Part shown: positions 17,554 through 26,084 of the stretch, one piece after another | Layout of the letters: each line of letters opens with the position of its first letter | Position numbering within the stretch: the stretch's first letter is position 1 | Assembly: GCA_963699105.1 (NCBI GenBank) | Contig: CAVOTI010000005.1 | Span: 868,001 to 932,000 of the forward strand | Direction: 5' to 3' | DNA length: 64,000 nt | Origin: Bog-756 sp963699105 | Lineage (GTDB): Bacteria; Actinomycetota; Acidimicrobiia; Acidimicrobiales; RAAP-2 | Notes under the pieces: generated by a model | Told to the model about the DNA's origin: nothing | What the model saw: only the letters and a program-made list of their open reading frames with translations | The model's database searches: none | Position numbers and translations under genes: made by a program

Positions 17554-19041
17554 CTACAGCTCGCCGGCCCAGTCGCGGTCGTTGAGGATCTCCGACAGGC
17601 GGGCCAGGAACCGGGCCACGTAGGCTCCGTCCACCGCCCGGTGGTCGAAGGTCATGGCCGCCAGCCCCACCGAGTGGATGGCGATGGACTCCGACCCGTC
17701 GGGAAGCTCGACGACGACCGGTTTTCTGGCTACGCCGTCGGTGGAGAGAATGGCCACCTGGGGCTGGTTGATGATGGCGCCGGTCAAAAGTGTGCCGAAC
17801 GGTCCGGCGTTGGTGATGGAGAAGGTCCCACCGCTGATGTCGTCCAAACTGAGCCGCTTGTTGCGGGCCCGGTCGGCCAGGTCGCGGATCCGCCGGGCCA
17901 TGCCCAACAGATTGAGCTCCTCGGCATTGTGCACCACCGGGACGATCAATCCCTCGTTCTCCAGGTCGACGGCGATCCCCAGGTTGATGTCGTGATGGAC
18001 GATGAGAGCATCGTCTCCCACCGAGGAGTTGAGGTGCGGGAACTCGGTGAGGGCCTCGACGGCGGCGCGAGCGGCGAACGGGAGGTAGCTGAGACCGAAG
18101 CCCTCCACCGACCTGAACTGGTCGCCGTGGGCCCGGCGGACCTGTTCGACCCGTTCGTAGTCGATTTCTTTGACCATGAGGGTGTGGGCCGACGTGGCCT
18201 TGGACCGGACCATGTGCTCGGCGGTGCGTCGCCGGATGTTGGTGAACGGGACCACCTCGTCGCGCGATCCGTCCGGCGAGCGGTCGACGGAAGCGGCCAC
18301 GCCGTCGTTCCGGGCAGGTTCGGCCCGGGGCGGAGCCGCCCTTCCGGCGATGCTCGGCACCTGGGCCGGCTGGTGCGGGCTCATGCCGGGGTCGACCCGG
18401 GGCTCGGAGGCGATGGCCGACTCGACGTCGCCGCGGGTGATCCGCCCCCCCAACCCGGTCCCCTGGACGGCGGTGGGGTCGATGCCGTTCTCGTGCAGCA
18501 GCTTGCGGACCACCGGTGACAGGACCAGCCCGTCATCCGATCGAGCGACCGGCGAGGTCGGGGCCGGCGAGGTCGGAGCCGGCGAGGTCGGGGCCGGGGA
18601 GAGAGGAGGCGACAGGGGTTCCGATGGCGAGAAATCGCCGGCCGGTTCAGCCCGGGCTGTTCCGCTGTCGGTCGGAGCCGAGGGCGAGGCCGGAGCGGGA
18701 GGCGGAGACGCGGGAGTGCTGGACGGGGACGGGGAAGGGGACGCAGGGGCCGGAGTCTCGACCGCCGTCGCACCCTCGGACCCGGGGCCGTGGCCGTTGG
18801 AGGCCGGGCCGTCGGTGATCTCGGCCAGCTTGACCCCGACGTCGACGGTGTCGCCTTCCTCCACCAGGATGGCCGACAGCACCCCCTCGGCCGGAGACGG
18901 CACTTCGGAGTCGACCTTGTCCGTCGACACCTCGAACAGCGGCTCGTCTCGGGCGACCGGTTCGCCGACGGCCTTGAACCACTTGGTGATGGTTCCTTCG
19001 GTGACGGTCTCACCGAGCTGTGGCATGGTCACGTCAGGCAA
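17554..19041 (-). CDS. 2-oxoacid dehydrogenase E2 (dihydrolipoamide acyltransferase)
   Basis: Transfers acyl groups from E1 to CoA and is the core of a pyruvate/2-oxoglutarate/branched-chain dehydrogenase. 495 residues: one lipoyl domain with Lys42 in STDKVDSE, a Pro/Ala/Ser linker, an E3/E1-binding domain (SPVVRKLLHENGID...GRITRGDVE, ~178-212) and a catalytic domain ending DHRAVDGAYVARFL. The linker contains APTSP repeats from three 15-nt DNA units. It overlaps lpd by 8 nt, giving lpd-E2-lipBA order. Which 2-oxoacid is used cannot be told from E2 alone; the homodimeric AceE at 26 kb makes pyruvate plausible. Confidence 0.9.
   Translation of the reverse strand: MPDVTMPQLGETVTEGTITKWFKAVGEPVARDEPLFEVSTDKVDSEVPSPAEGVLSAILVEEGDTVDVGVKLAEITDGPASNGHGPGSEGATAVETPAPASPSPSPSSTPASPPPAPASPSAPTDSGTARAEPAGDFSPSEPLSPPLSPAPTSPAPTSPAPTSPVARSDDGLVLSPVVRKLLHENGIDPTAVQGTGLGGRITRGDVESAIASEPRVDPGMSPHQPAQVPSIAGRAAPPRAEPARNDGVAASVDRSPDGSRDEVVPFTNIRRRTAEHMVRSKATSAHTLMVKEIDYERVEQVRRAHGDQFRSVEGFGLSYLPFAARAAVEALTEFPHLNSSVGDDALIVHHDINLGIAVDLENEGLIVPVVHNAEELNLLGMARRIRDLADRARNKRLSLDDISGGTFSITNAGPFGTLLTGAIINQPQVAILSTDGVARKPVVVELPDGSESIAIHSVGLAAMTFDHRAVDGAYVARFLARLSEILNDRDWAGEL
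18551..18595 (-). repeat. Three 15-nt tandem units in the E2 linker
   Basis: Units GGCGAGGTCGGGGCC, GGCGAGGTCGGAGCC and GGCGAGGTCGGGGCC on the plus strand. They encode the APTSP repeat of the flexible interdomain linker and are likely to vary in copy number between relatives. Confidence 0.8.
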
Positions 19042-20443
19042 CGTGCAGACCCCTTCCGGTCAGTGCCTGCACCGTCTCGCCGAACGTCTCGGACAGGGAT
19101 GGGTGCGGCTGGATGAACTGGGCCACCTCGTCGGGCGTGGCCTCCCAATTGACGGCCAGGTAGCCGGCGCCCAGCTGTTCGGTGACCCACGGCCCGACCA
19201 TATGGACCCCGAGTATCCTCCCCGCCGTCCCGTCGGGCCGGCGTTCGGCCACCACCTTGACCAGACCGTCGGTATCACCGATGATGCGGGCCCGGCTGTT
19301 GCCCCCGAACGGGTCCTTCTTGACCACCACGTCGTAGCCGGCTTGTCTGGCCGCCGCCTCGGTCAGGCCGGCGAAGGCCACCTCGGGGTGGCAGTAGATG
19401 GCCCACGGCACCCGGTCGTAGTCGACGGGGACCACCGCCTCGCCGAGAATGGACTTGATCACCACGATCCCCTCGGCGAATCCGACATGGGCCAGCTGAG
19501 GAGTGCCCGCCACCACGTCTCCCACCGCCCACACGCCGTCGGCGGCCGTGCGCATGGTGGCGTCGGCCACCACGAACCCGCGTTCGTCGATCACCACACC
19601 GGTGTCCGAGGCCAGCAGGCCCTCGGTGCGCGGGCGCCGCCCCACCGAGACCACCACGGCGTCGACCGCCAGCTTTTCGCCGTCACCGAACAGGATGACG
19701 GTTCCCCGGCCCGAGGGGTCCGGGGTGTGGCCCGACAGCTGGACGCCGGCCTTGACGTCGATCCCCCGCTTCCGGAAGGACCTGGCCACCGCCTTGACCA
19801 CGTCCTCGTCGCAGCTGTTGAGGATGGAGGGCAGGGCCTCGAAGACGGTCACTTTGGACCCCAGGTCACTCAGCATCGAGGCGAACTCGCATCCGATGGC
19901 TCCTCCACCGATCACCGCCACCGACTCGGGAAGCTCCTCGAGGGCCAGCACTTCGTCGGAGGTCAGTACCAGGTCGCCGTCGATGTCGAATCCGGGAATG
20001 GTCCGGGGGACCGATCCGGACGCTAGGACCACGTCGGTGCCGTGAATCTCCTCGGTCGATCCGTCGTTGCCCGCCACCCGCACCCGGTGACCGGGCAGCA
20101 GAGTGCCGCTGCCGCTGAACACGGTGACGCCCCGGCCCTTGAGCAGCCCCGCCAGTCCCTTGAACAGGACGTCGACCACCTCTTGCTTCCGGGCCTGGCT
20201 CACGGCGAAGTCGACGGTGACCGGGCCTTCGTCCCGGGTGGGGGCGTTGACCCCGAACCGTCCTGCCCCGCTCACTGTGCGGAACACGGACGCCGTTTCC
20301 AAGAACTGCTTGGCCGGGACGCACCCGCGATGCAGACAGGTGCCCCCTACCTTGTCCAGCTCGACGATGGCCACCGACAGCCCGGCGGCCGCCCCGTACA
20401 GGGCGGTGGCATACCCGCCCGGACCGCCGCCGATGATCACCAC
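19034..20443 (-). CDS. lpd: Dihydrolipoyl dehydrogenase (E3)
   Basis: FAD-dependent oxidation of dihydrolipoyl-E2 with NAD+. FAD-binding IIGGGPGGYA at the start, redox disulfide Cys36/Cys41 in GGTCLHRGCVPAK, NAD-binding VIGGGAIGCEFASML, and C-terminal HPSLSETFGE with the His-Glu pair. The only in-frame start is GTG 20443, yet the codons just before it encode STEFDV, typical of an Lpd N-terminus, with no start codon. An ATG at 20535 in another frame would connect if the C7 run at 20479-20485 had eight bases, so the true N-terminus may lie upstream. First gene of the lipoate operon. Confidence 0.9.
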   Translation of the reverse strand: MVIIGGGPGGYATALYGAAAGLSVAIVELDKVGGTCLHRGCVPAKQFLETASVFRTVSGAGRFGVNAPTRDEGPVTVDFAVSQARKQEVVDVLFKGLAGLLKGRGVTVFSGSGTLLPGHRVRVAGNDGSTEEIHGTDVVLASGSVPRTIPGFDIDGDLVLTSDEVLALEELPESVAVIGGGAIGCEFASMLSDLGSKVTVFEALPSILNSCDEDVVKAVARSFRKRGIDVKAGVQLSGHTPDPSGRGTVILFGDGEKLAVDAVVVSVGRRPRTEGLLASDTGVVIDERGFVVADATMRTAADGVWAVGDVVAGTPQLAHVGFAEGIVVIKSILGEAVVPVDYDRVPWAIYCHPEVAFAGLTEAAARQAGYDVVVKKDPFGGNSRARIIGDTDGLVKVVAERRPDGTAGRILGVHMVGPWVTEQLGAGYLAVNWEATPDEVAQFIQPHPSLSETFGETVQALTGRGLHVA

Positions 20444-20659
20444 ATCGAACTCGGTTGATCCCCCTCCGCCTGATCCGTCCCCCCCGACGCCGATGCCTCT
20501 TTCGCCACCTCGGGTGCCGTGGGAACCACCTCCATCTCGCGGGTACGTGCCTTGATGCCGGCCCGGCCAGCCTACCGGTCCCGATGAGGGACGCCGCTCA
20601 GTCCCGGAGCCGTCGAGCCGTGGGCCGACGACCGGGGCCGGGCCCGGAGCCGTGACCGG

Positions 20660-21541
20660 TCAGGACAGCACCCGCCTGCGGAAGTTGCGTAGTCCGAGAC
20701 CGAGGAAGAGGGCCAGGAACCCGCACAGCGCCGGATAGATGACGTAGAGATGCATGTGCGAGGCGTCGGTAAAGGCCGCTCGCATCCCCTCGTTCACGTA
20801 GATGAGCGGGTTGATCAGGACGACCGTCTGGAGCCAGTGCCAGCCCCCGGCCTCGACCGGGGTCAAGCGGGTCCACTGGTAGTAGGTGCCCCCGAGGAAG
20901 GTGACCGGGAGGATGATGAAGCCGAACATGAGCCCGATGTTGCGGGGCTCGAAGCTGGTGCCGAGGAGCAGGCCCAGCGAGGCCATGGTCACACAGGCCA
21001 GGGGGACGATGGTCACCACGATCCACCAGTGGAACGTCAGATGGGCTTCGACGCCCTTGGCGTGGACCACCGAGGCGATGGGCAGGACGATCACGGCCGA
21101 GATCAGTCCCTGGACCGCACCGGACAGGACTTTGGCCATGGCCACCAACCAGATGGGGCAGGGCGCCTGGACCCGGTCCTCGATCTCGCGGGTGAAGCCG
21201 AACTCCTGGGACATGGTGAGTGCCACCGACTGGACCCCCTGGAAGAGGATGGAGATCCCGACCACCCCGGGGACCAGGACGGTGGCGAAGGCCGACTCCT
21301 CTCCCGGTTTGCTTCCCCCGCCGATACCCTGGCCGATCTTCGGGAACACGTAGAGGAACACGAAGCACAGCAGGAACGGCTGCACCAGCGTGCGGATGAC
21401 GAACTCGAACAGGTGCTTGCGTAGCACCACCAGATCGCGGAGGATCAACGCCCACAAGGCGATGCGACCGGCAGCCATCGACGACCTGACCGGCGTGGTG
21501 TTCACGGCGTGAGACCGGGTGGTGGATTCCAGGGAGGTCAT
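20660..21541 (-). CDS. ABC-2 type exporter permease (DrrB-like)
   Basis: 293 residues with about six membrane helices, e.g. PFLLCFVFLYVFPKIGQG, LMFGFIILPVTFLGGTYY and LYVIYPALCGFLALFLGL. It matches the ABC-2 permease family, whose central region GFTREIEDRVQAPCP resembles the DrrB/NodJ branch. It works with the adjacent ATPase to export an unidentified compound, in some relatives drugs or lipids. ATG 21541 overlaps the ATPase stop as ATGA, so the pair is translationally coupled. Confidence 0.85.
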   Translation of the reverse strand: MTSLESTTRSHAVNTTPVRSSMAAGRIALWALILRDLVVLRKHLFEFVIRTLVQPFLLCFVFLYVFPKIGQGIGGGSKPGEESAFATVLVPGVVGISILFQGVQSVALTMSQEFGFTREIEDRVQAPCPIWLVAMAKVLSGAVQGLISAVIVLPIASVVHAKGVEAHLTFHWWIVVTIVPLACVTMASLGLLLGTSFEPRNIGLMFGFIILPVTFLGGTYYQWTRLTPVEAGGWHWLQTVVLINPLIYVNEGMRAAFTDASHMHLYVIYPALCGFLALFLGLGLRNFRRRVLS

Positions 21542-22533
21542 CCCTCCCTCAGCTCCTTGCCGGTGAGGTTGATGAAGACCGTCTCCAGGGTGGGCTCGGT
21601 CACCGAGAGGTCGAGCACGGGAAATCCTGCCCCCTCGGCCACCGACACCACGGTGGGGAGCAGTCGCTCCTTGCCTTTCACGTGGAGCTCGACCCCGCCG
21701 TCAGTGGGGCGGGTGCGGGTGACCCCGGGCACACCCCCGGCCAGGACGCGTCCCATCTCGACCTGGTCACCGGAGGCGGTCACCGTCACGATGGTGTCGG
21801 CATCGACGCCCTGCTTCAGGGCGGCCGGGGTGTCGAGGGCCAGGATCTTCCCCCCGTCCATGATGGCCACCCGGCCGCACAGCTGGTCGGCCTCTTCCAT
21901 GTAGTGGGTGGTGAGGAGGATGGTCTGCCCTTCGGCGTTGAGCTCCCGGAGGGTCTCCCACAGGGCCAGCCGGCTCTGGGGGTCGAGTCCGGCGGTCGGC
22001 TCGTCGAGGAACAGGACGGCCGGACGGTGGAAGATGGCCCGGGCCACCATCAGGCGCTGGGCCATACCGCCGGACAGGGCATAGACCGAGGCTCCCGCCC
22101 ACTTCTCCAGCTGGAACTGGGCCAGCAGCTCGGTGGCCGTCTGGCGCGACTCCTTGGCCGGGATCCCGAAGAGCCGTCCGTGGAAGTAGAGGTTCTCCCA
22201 CACCGTCAACTGCCGGTCCAGGGTGTTCTGCTGGCTGACGATCCCGATGATCTGTTTGGCCAGGGCCGGATGGGCCACCACGTCGATACCCCCCACGAAG
22301 GCCTCGCCCGAGGTCGGGATCACCCTGGTGGTGAGCATGCCCGCCGTGGTCGTCTTGCCCGCCCCGTTGGGACCCAGCAGCCCGAAGATCTCGCCCGGTC
22401 CGACCTCGAGGTTGAGACCGTCGACCGCCCGGAAGTCCGATCCGGCGTACACCTTGGTGAGCTCGACGGTCCGGATGATGGCCCGCCCCGGGGCGGGTCG
22501 GTCTGGCCGGGGAGTCGAGATGGTCGAGGTCAT
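21538..22533 (-). CDS. ABC exporter ATP-binding protein (DrrA/CcmA-like)
   Basis: 331 residues: Walker A GPNGAGKTT, Q-loop Gln in VSQQNTLDRQ, signature LSGGMAQRL, Walker B VLFLDEPTAGLD and H-loop TTHYMEEAD. The ~100-residue C-terminal extension after the ATPase core is typical of DrrA-type exporters. Start ATG 22533. It is 54 nt downstream of an SDR gene, which may be part of the same transcript. Substrate unknown. Confidence 0.9.
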   Translation of the reverse strand: MTSTISTPRPDRPAPGRAIIRTVELTKVYAGSDFRAVDGLNLEVGPGEIFGLLGPNGAGKTTTAGMLTTRVIPTSGEAFVGGIDVVAHPALAKQIIGIVSQQNTLDRQLTVWENLYFHGRLFGIPAKESRQTATELLAQFQLEKWAGASVYALSGGMAQRLMVARAIFHRPAVLFLDEPTAGLDPQSRLALWETLRELNAEGQTILLTTHYMEEADQLCGRVAIMDGGKILALDTPAALKQGVDADTIVTVTASGDQVEMGRVLAGGVPGVTRTRPTDGGVELHVKGKERLLPTVVSVAEGAGFPVLDLSVTEPTLETVFINLTGKELREG

Positions 22534-22587
22534 GGCGCTGGGGCCACCCTACCCGGCGTCGGTGGGCCGGTTCCGTACGTGGATCTC

Positions 22588-23355
22588 CTACTTGGGAGGC
22601 ATCCGGATCCCGCCGTCCAACCTGATCACCTCGGCGTTCAGGTAGCTGTTGGCTGCGATGTGGGCCACCAGTTCACCGAACTCGGCCGGATCGCCCAGCC
22701 GCTTGGGGAAGTTGACCGACTCGGCCAGGGCATTGCGTGCCTCGTCGGGCAGCATGGCCAGCAGGGGCGTGTCGAACAGCCCCGGGGCGATGGCCAGCAC
22801 CCTGATCCCCACCACCGCCAGGTCCCGGGCGGCGGGGAGCGTCATGCCCACGATGGCCCCCTTGGACGCCGAGTAGGCCAGCTGGCCGATCTGTCCGTCG
22901 AAGGCGGCCACCGAGGCGGTGTTGACGATGACCCCCCGCTCGCCGTTGGCCTGGGGTTCGACGGTGGCGATGGCCGACGCCGCCTTGGTCATCACGTTGA
23001 ACGTGCCGATCACGTTCAGGTTCTGGATGAACTGGAAGGGCTGCAGGTCGTGCGGGGATCCGTTGCGGTTGATGACCCGACCCACCCAACCGGTGCCGGC
23101 GCAGTTGACGGCAATCCGGAGATTGCCTCCCTCGGCCGCCTGGTCGACCGCCCGCTGGGCGTCGTCCGGCTCGGTCACGTCCCCACCGACGAAGTTGGCG
23201 TTGGCGCCGATGGATGTGACCACCTCCTTGCCCCGCTCCTCGTTCCGGTCGAAGACGGTGACCCGAACACCTCCGGCCGCGAGTTTGCGGGCGGTGGCCT
23301 CGCCGAGGCCCGACGCGCCGCCGGTAATGATGGCTGAACTTCCGCTGATCTCCAT
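22588..23355 (-). CDS. SDR, 3-hydroxyacyl-CoA dehydrogenase type II-like
   Basis: 255-residue SDR with ITGGASGLGEATARKL, NCAGTGW after beta-4, catalytic Ser in NTASVAAFDGQIGQ and Tyr/Lys in AYSASKGAI. The insert RNGSPHDLQPFQFIQNLNV and the C-terminal NAEVIRLDGGIRM closely resemble the HSD17B10/FadB2-like 3-hydroxyacyl-CoA dehydrogenases, so a beta-oxidation role is likely. Start ATG 23355 with no strong RBS. Upstream, 23356-23477 is intergenic and divergent to the cytochrome b locus. Confidence 0.8.
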   Translation of the reverse strand: MEISGSSAIITGGASGLGEATARKLAAGGVRVTVFDRNEERGKEVVTSIGANANFVGGDVTEPDDAQRAVDQAAEGGNLRIAVNCAGTGWVGRVINRNGSPHDLQPFQFIQNLNVIGTFNVMTKAASAIATVEPQANGERGVIVNTASVAAFDGQIGQLAYSASKGAIVGMTLPAARDLAVVGIRVLAIAPGLFDTPLLAMLPDEARNALAESVNFPKRLGDPAEFGELVAHIAANSYLNAEVIRLDGGIRMPPK

Positions 23356-23477
23356 GCCGTCAGGTTACGTGGCGCCGGCCCATACCGGAAATGGCGGTCG
23401 GACGGCCCATGTTGGGCCCTTTGGCCCTGGTCGGCCCGATGCCGTCTCCTTAACGTTGCACCAGGAGGTTGTGCACC

Positions 23478-23666
23478 ATGGAACCCACATCGCCGTTGCT
23501 CGTGAGACTGCTCGGGAGCCTGATCGATCTGAACCACCCCGGCCACTATCTGCACTGGGGATTCATCCAGATCTCGGTGGCCAATGCCGTCCTCATCGCA
23601 CTGATGGTGGTGGTCTTCGTGGCCGCCATCCTGATCCCCTTCCGGCGCCCCGGAGGTGGGGAATGA
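23478..23666 (+). CDS. Small single-helix membrane protein of the cytochrome b locus
   Basis: 62 residues with a short N-terminal part (LLVRLLGSLIDLNHPGHYLHW) and one membrane helix (VLIALMVVVFVAAILIPF), ending in FRRPGGGE. ATG 23478 has AGGAGG nine bases upstream. Its stop overlaps the start of cytochrome b as ATGA (23663-23666), implying coupled translation and a structural or assembly role with that subunit. I do not recognise a named family. Confidence 0.7.
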   Translation: MEPTSPLLVRLLGSLIDLNHPGHYLHWGFIQISVANAVLIALMVVVFVAAILIPFRRPGGGE

Positions 23667-24414
23667 CGGCGGTGGACAGCGAGGCCCCGGTGGAGGCGGC
23701 GGCCGGTCGACCCGAGGACGCCCACCAACTGAGCGCCAAGCTCCGTACCGCGGCCGTCGAGGCCCTCCCGCCGGAGCGGCTCATGCCCGACCGGCAACCG
23801 GCCTATGTGGCGTCGTGGATCTACGTGTTCGGCGTCATCACCATGGCCTCCCTGGCCGTGGTGATCGCCACGGGCTGCGTGCTGGCCGTATTCGGGCCCA
23901 CCTGGTGGCACGTGTCCACGGTGGGCCTCTTCGTCAACTCGCTCCACCTGTGGAGCGTCGAGGTGTTCTTCTTCGCCATGGTGGTCCACTTGTGGGGCAA
24001 GTTCTTCATGGCCGCCTGGCGGGGCAAGCGCCGGGCTACCTGGATCACCGGAGTGGTGTCGTTCGTGATCTCGGTGGGGGCGGCCTTCACCGGCTACCTC
24101 TCCCAGCAGAACTTCGACTCTCAGTGGATCAGCACCCAGGCCAAGGACGGCATCAATTCCACCGGGGCCGGGGCCGTGTTCAACGTCACCAACTTCGGGC
24201 AGATGCTGATGTGGCACATCGTCCTGCTCCCGATGTGCGTGGTCCTCTTGGTGGGGGTGCACGTACTGCTCGTGCGCCGACGGGGGGTGGTCCCCCCTTC
24301 GCCGCCCCCGGGACCGAGCACACCGCCGACGACCATGACCCATCGGTCCCATCCGAACCTGCGGGATCCGGCGGTTCCGTCGGTTCCGTCGGGGACAACG
24401 GGGCCACGGCGTGA
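23663..24414 (+). CDS. Cytochrome b (b6-like N-terminal domain), frame broken near 24292
   Basis: Haem-binding membrane subunit of a bc-type quinol:acceptor oxidoreductase. Four membrane helices carry two His pairs: 13 residues apart in the second helix (SLHLW...VVHLW) and 14 apart in the fourth (WHIVL...GVHVL). The 14 spacing is the b6/actinobacterial pattern. After RRRGVVPP the frame as sequenced becomes unconserved. One extra C in the C6 run at 24292-24297 restores VVPPFAAPGTEH and a TGA at 24414 that overlaps the next start as GTGA. I therefore take 24414 as the true end. Confidence 0.85.
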
Positions 24415-25465
24415 GTGGCACCGCCGGGGGGCCGAGGCGAAAGCGTTCGTTCAATCCGGACCGGGACGTCGAGGAGTGGCACGGGAAGTACGTCCCCTAC
24501 GACCTGGTCAAGGAGTTCATCATCGCCCTGGTGGTGGTGTCGGTGCTGGTCGTGGGCCTGGCCGTGGTCCTGTCCTCGCCGGACGAGCATCCGGTGACCA
24601 TCAAATCGTGGTCGACCTCGGATCCCGTCGACTTCGCCCAGACCGCCATCACCGAGCTCGACGGCACAAGTGGCACCGCCACCTACGGTCCGCCGTACAA
24701 CTCCACGCCGGGATCCTCCCAGTCGATCGGTCCCTTCTCCCCGGAGAGCTGGTTCGGCGTCCATCACCCGATCGACACGGCCGACGACTACGTGATCGAA
24801 CCCCTGCGCACCCTTCCGGGCAACCCGTCCCTCCAACAGGCGGTCAACCACTACACGGCCGCCTCGTCTGCCCAACAGGCGCAATGGACGGCCGCCTATG
24901 AAACCGCGGTGGCCAAGGCCACCGACCCCCACGGGGTCCTCTCGGTGCCATCCGGTCGGTACGGACCCGTCGGCCCCATGATCACCGGTCTGACCACGAT
25001 GGCCCGGAGCGGTGCCCTGGACGGCGCCCTGCTCAGCCGCGGCAGTTCTACGGGACCGACTACACCAAGCCCCTGCTGTTCATCGCCGACGGAACCTATC
25101 TGGGCAATCTGGCCCAGAGCCAGAACCTGTCGGGCACCCAGTGGGGGATGATGAACGAGACGGGCAACTTTCCCGGTCAGGCGTGGCTGCTGCTGTACAC
25201 CCTGTGGTACCAGGTTCCGCCCATGAAGACCTCGGCCAGTGGCGATCTCCAGGTCTGGGCCATCATGATGGTGCTTACCCTGGGGCTCGCCCTGTTGCCC
25301 TTCATCCCCGGCCTCCGGTCGATCCCCCGTTGGAGCCGCGTCTATCGGGTGATCTGGCGTCAGCACTACCGGGACCTGGCCGCCGAGGCCTCGGCAGGCG
25401 GGAAGACCCCGCCGGCCCCACCTCCGAGCGCTACCCAGCCGAGGTCGGTGACCTCCTCCGTCTGA
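24411..25465 (+). CDS. Cytochrome bc-complex partner subunit with large extracytoplasmic loop, frame broken near 25040
   Basis: About 350 residues once the frame is repaired. The cytoplasmic N-terminus (FNPDRDVEEWHGKYVPYDLVKEF) leads to a membrane helix (IIALVVVSVLVVGLAVVL). A long polar domain follows (GPFSPESWFGVHHPIDTADDY...). At about 25036-25044 one base is missing: conserved QFYGTDYTKPLLFIADGTY resumes in the next frame and continues to a C-terminal helix (AIMMVLTLGLALLPFIPGL). No CxxCH haem motif is present. The position resembles a b6f subunit-IV-like split cytochrome b, but homology is uncertain. No Rieske or cytochrome c gene lies nearby. Confidence 0.65.
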
Positions 25466-25533
25466 CGGTCACAATCAACCCTGACGGTGACGGCCCCGGT
25501 CACCACCCGACCGGTCGGCCACCCCGACCCGGC

Positions 25534-25986
25534 TCACTGATCGGCGGCCGCCCGGGTGGCCAGCAGGTCCACCAGGTCGTTCATCCGCTGCCCCGAATGC
25601 CCCTTCACCCACTCGAAGGTCACCGACCGGTCCGACTCGAGCACCAGGGGGAGCAGTTCCTTCCACAGATCCTGGTTGGCCACCGGCTTGCCCTGGGAGT
25701 TGCGCCAGCCCCGGCGCTGCCACCCGGCCCACCACTTCTGCTTGAAACAGTTGACCACGTAGGTCGAGTCGCTGACCACGTGGAGCGGACCGTCGAGGGC
25801 CTGGAGGGCCCGGACCACCGCGGTGACCTCCATCCTCTGGTTGGTGGTGAGAGGTTCCCCGCCGCTGTCCGACGGCCCCCCGTCCACCGCCCAGGCCCAC
25901 CCCCCCGGCCCGGGATTCCCCAGACAGGAACCGTCGGTGTAGACCACGGTCGTTGCCGGCCGATCTGACAACCGCTCGCGGTCCAT
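25534..25986 (-). CDS. rnhA: Ribonuclease HI
   Basis: Cleaves RNA in RNA-DNA hybrids. 150 residues with the complete catalytic set: Asp18 (YTDGS), Glu53 (QRMEVTA), Asp73 (SDSTYV), Asp137 (QRMNDLVD) and His130 (VKGHSG). It lacks an N-terminal hybrid-binding domain. ATG 25986 is chosen as the start; longer in-frame extensions are non-conserved and cover the divergent promoter of aceE, which begins 98 nt away. Confidence 0.93.
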   Translation of the reverse strand: MDRERLSDRPATTVVYTDGSCLGNPGPGGWAWAVDGGPSDSGGEPLTTNQRMEVTAVVRALQALDGPLHVVSDSTYVVNCFKQKWWAGWQRRGWRNSQGKPVANQDLWKELLPLVLESDRSVTFEWVKGHSGQRMNDLVDLLATRAAADQ

Positions 25987-26084
25987 GGCCACAGCATGCC
26001 CGCTGGGAGGCCGGCGGGAGTGCACCTCCCGTTCCGGACACCGATGAATTCCCACCGGGGTGTCCCGAGTGGGAGCATGGAAGC

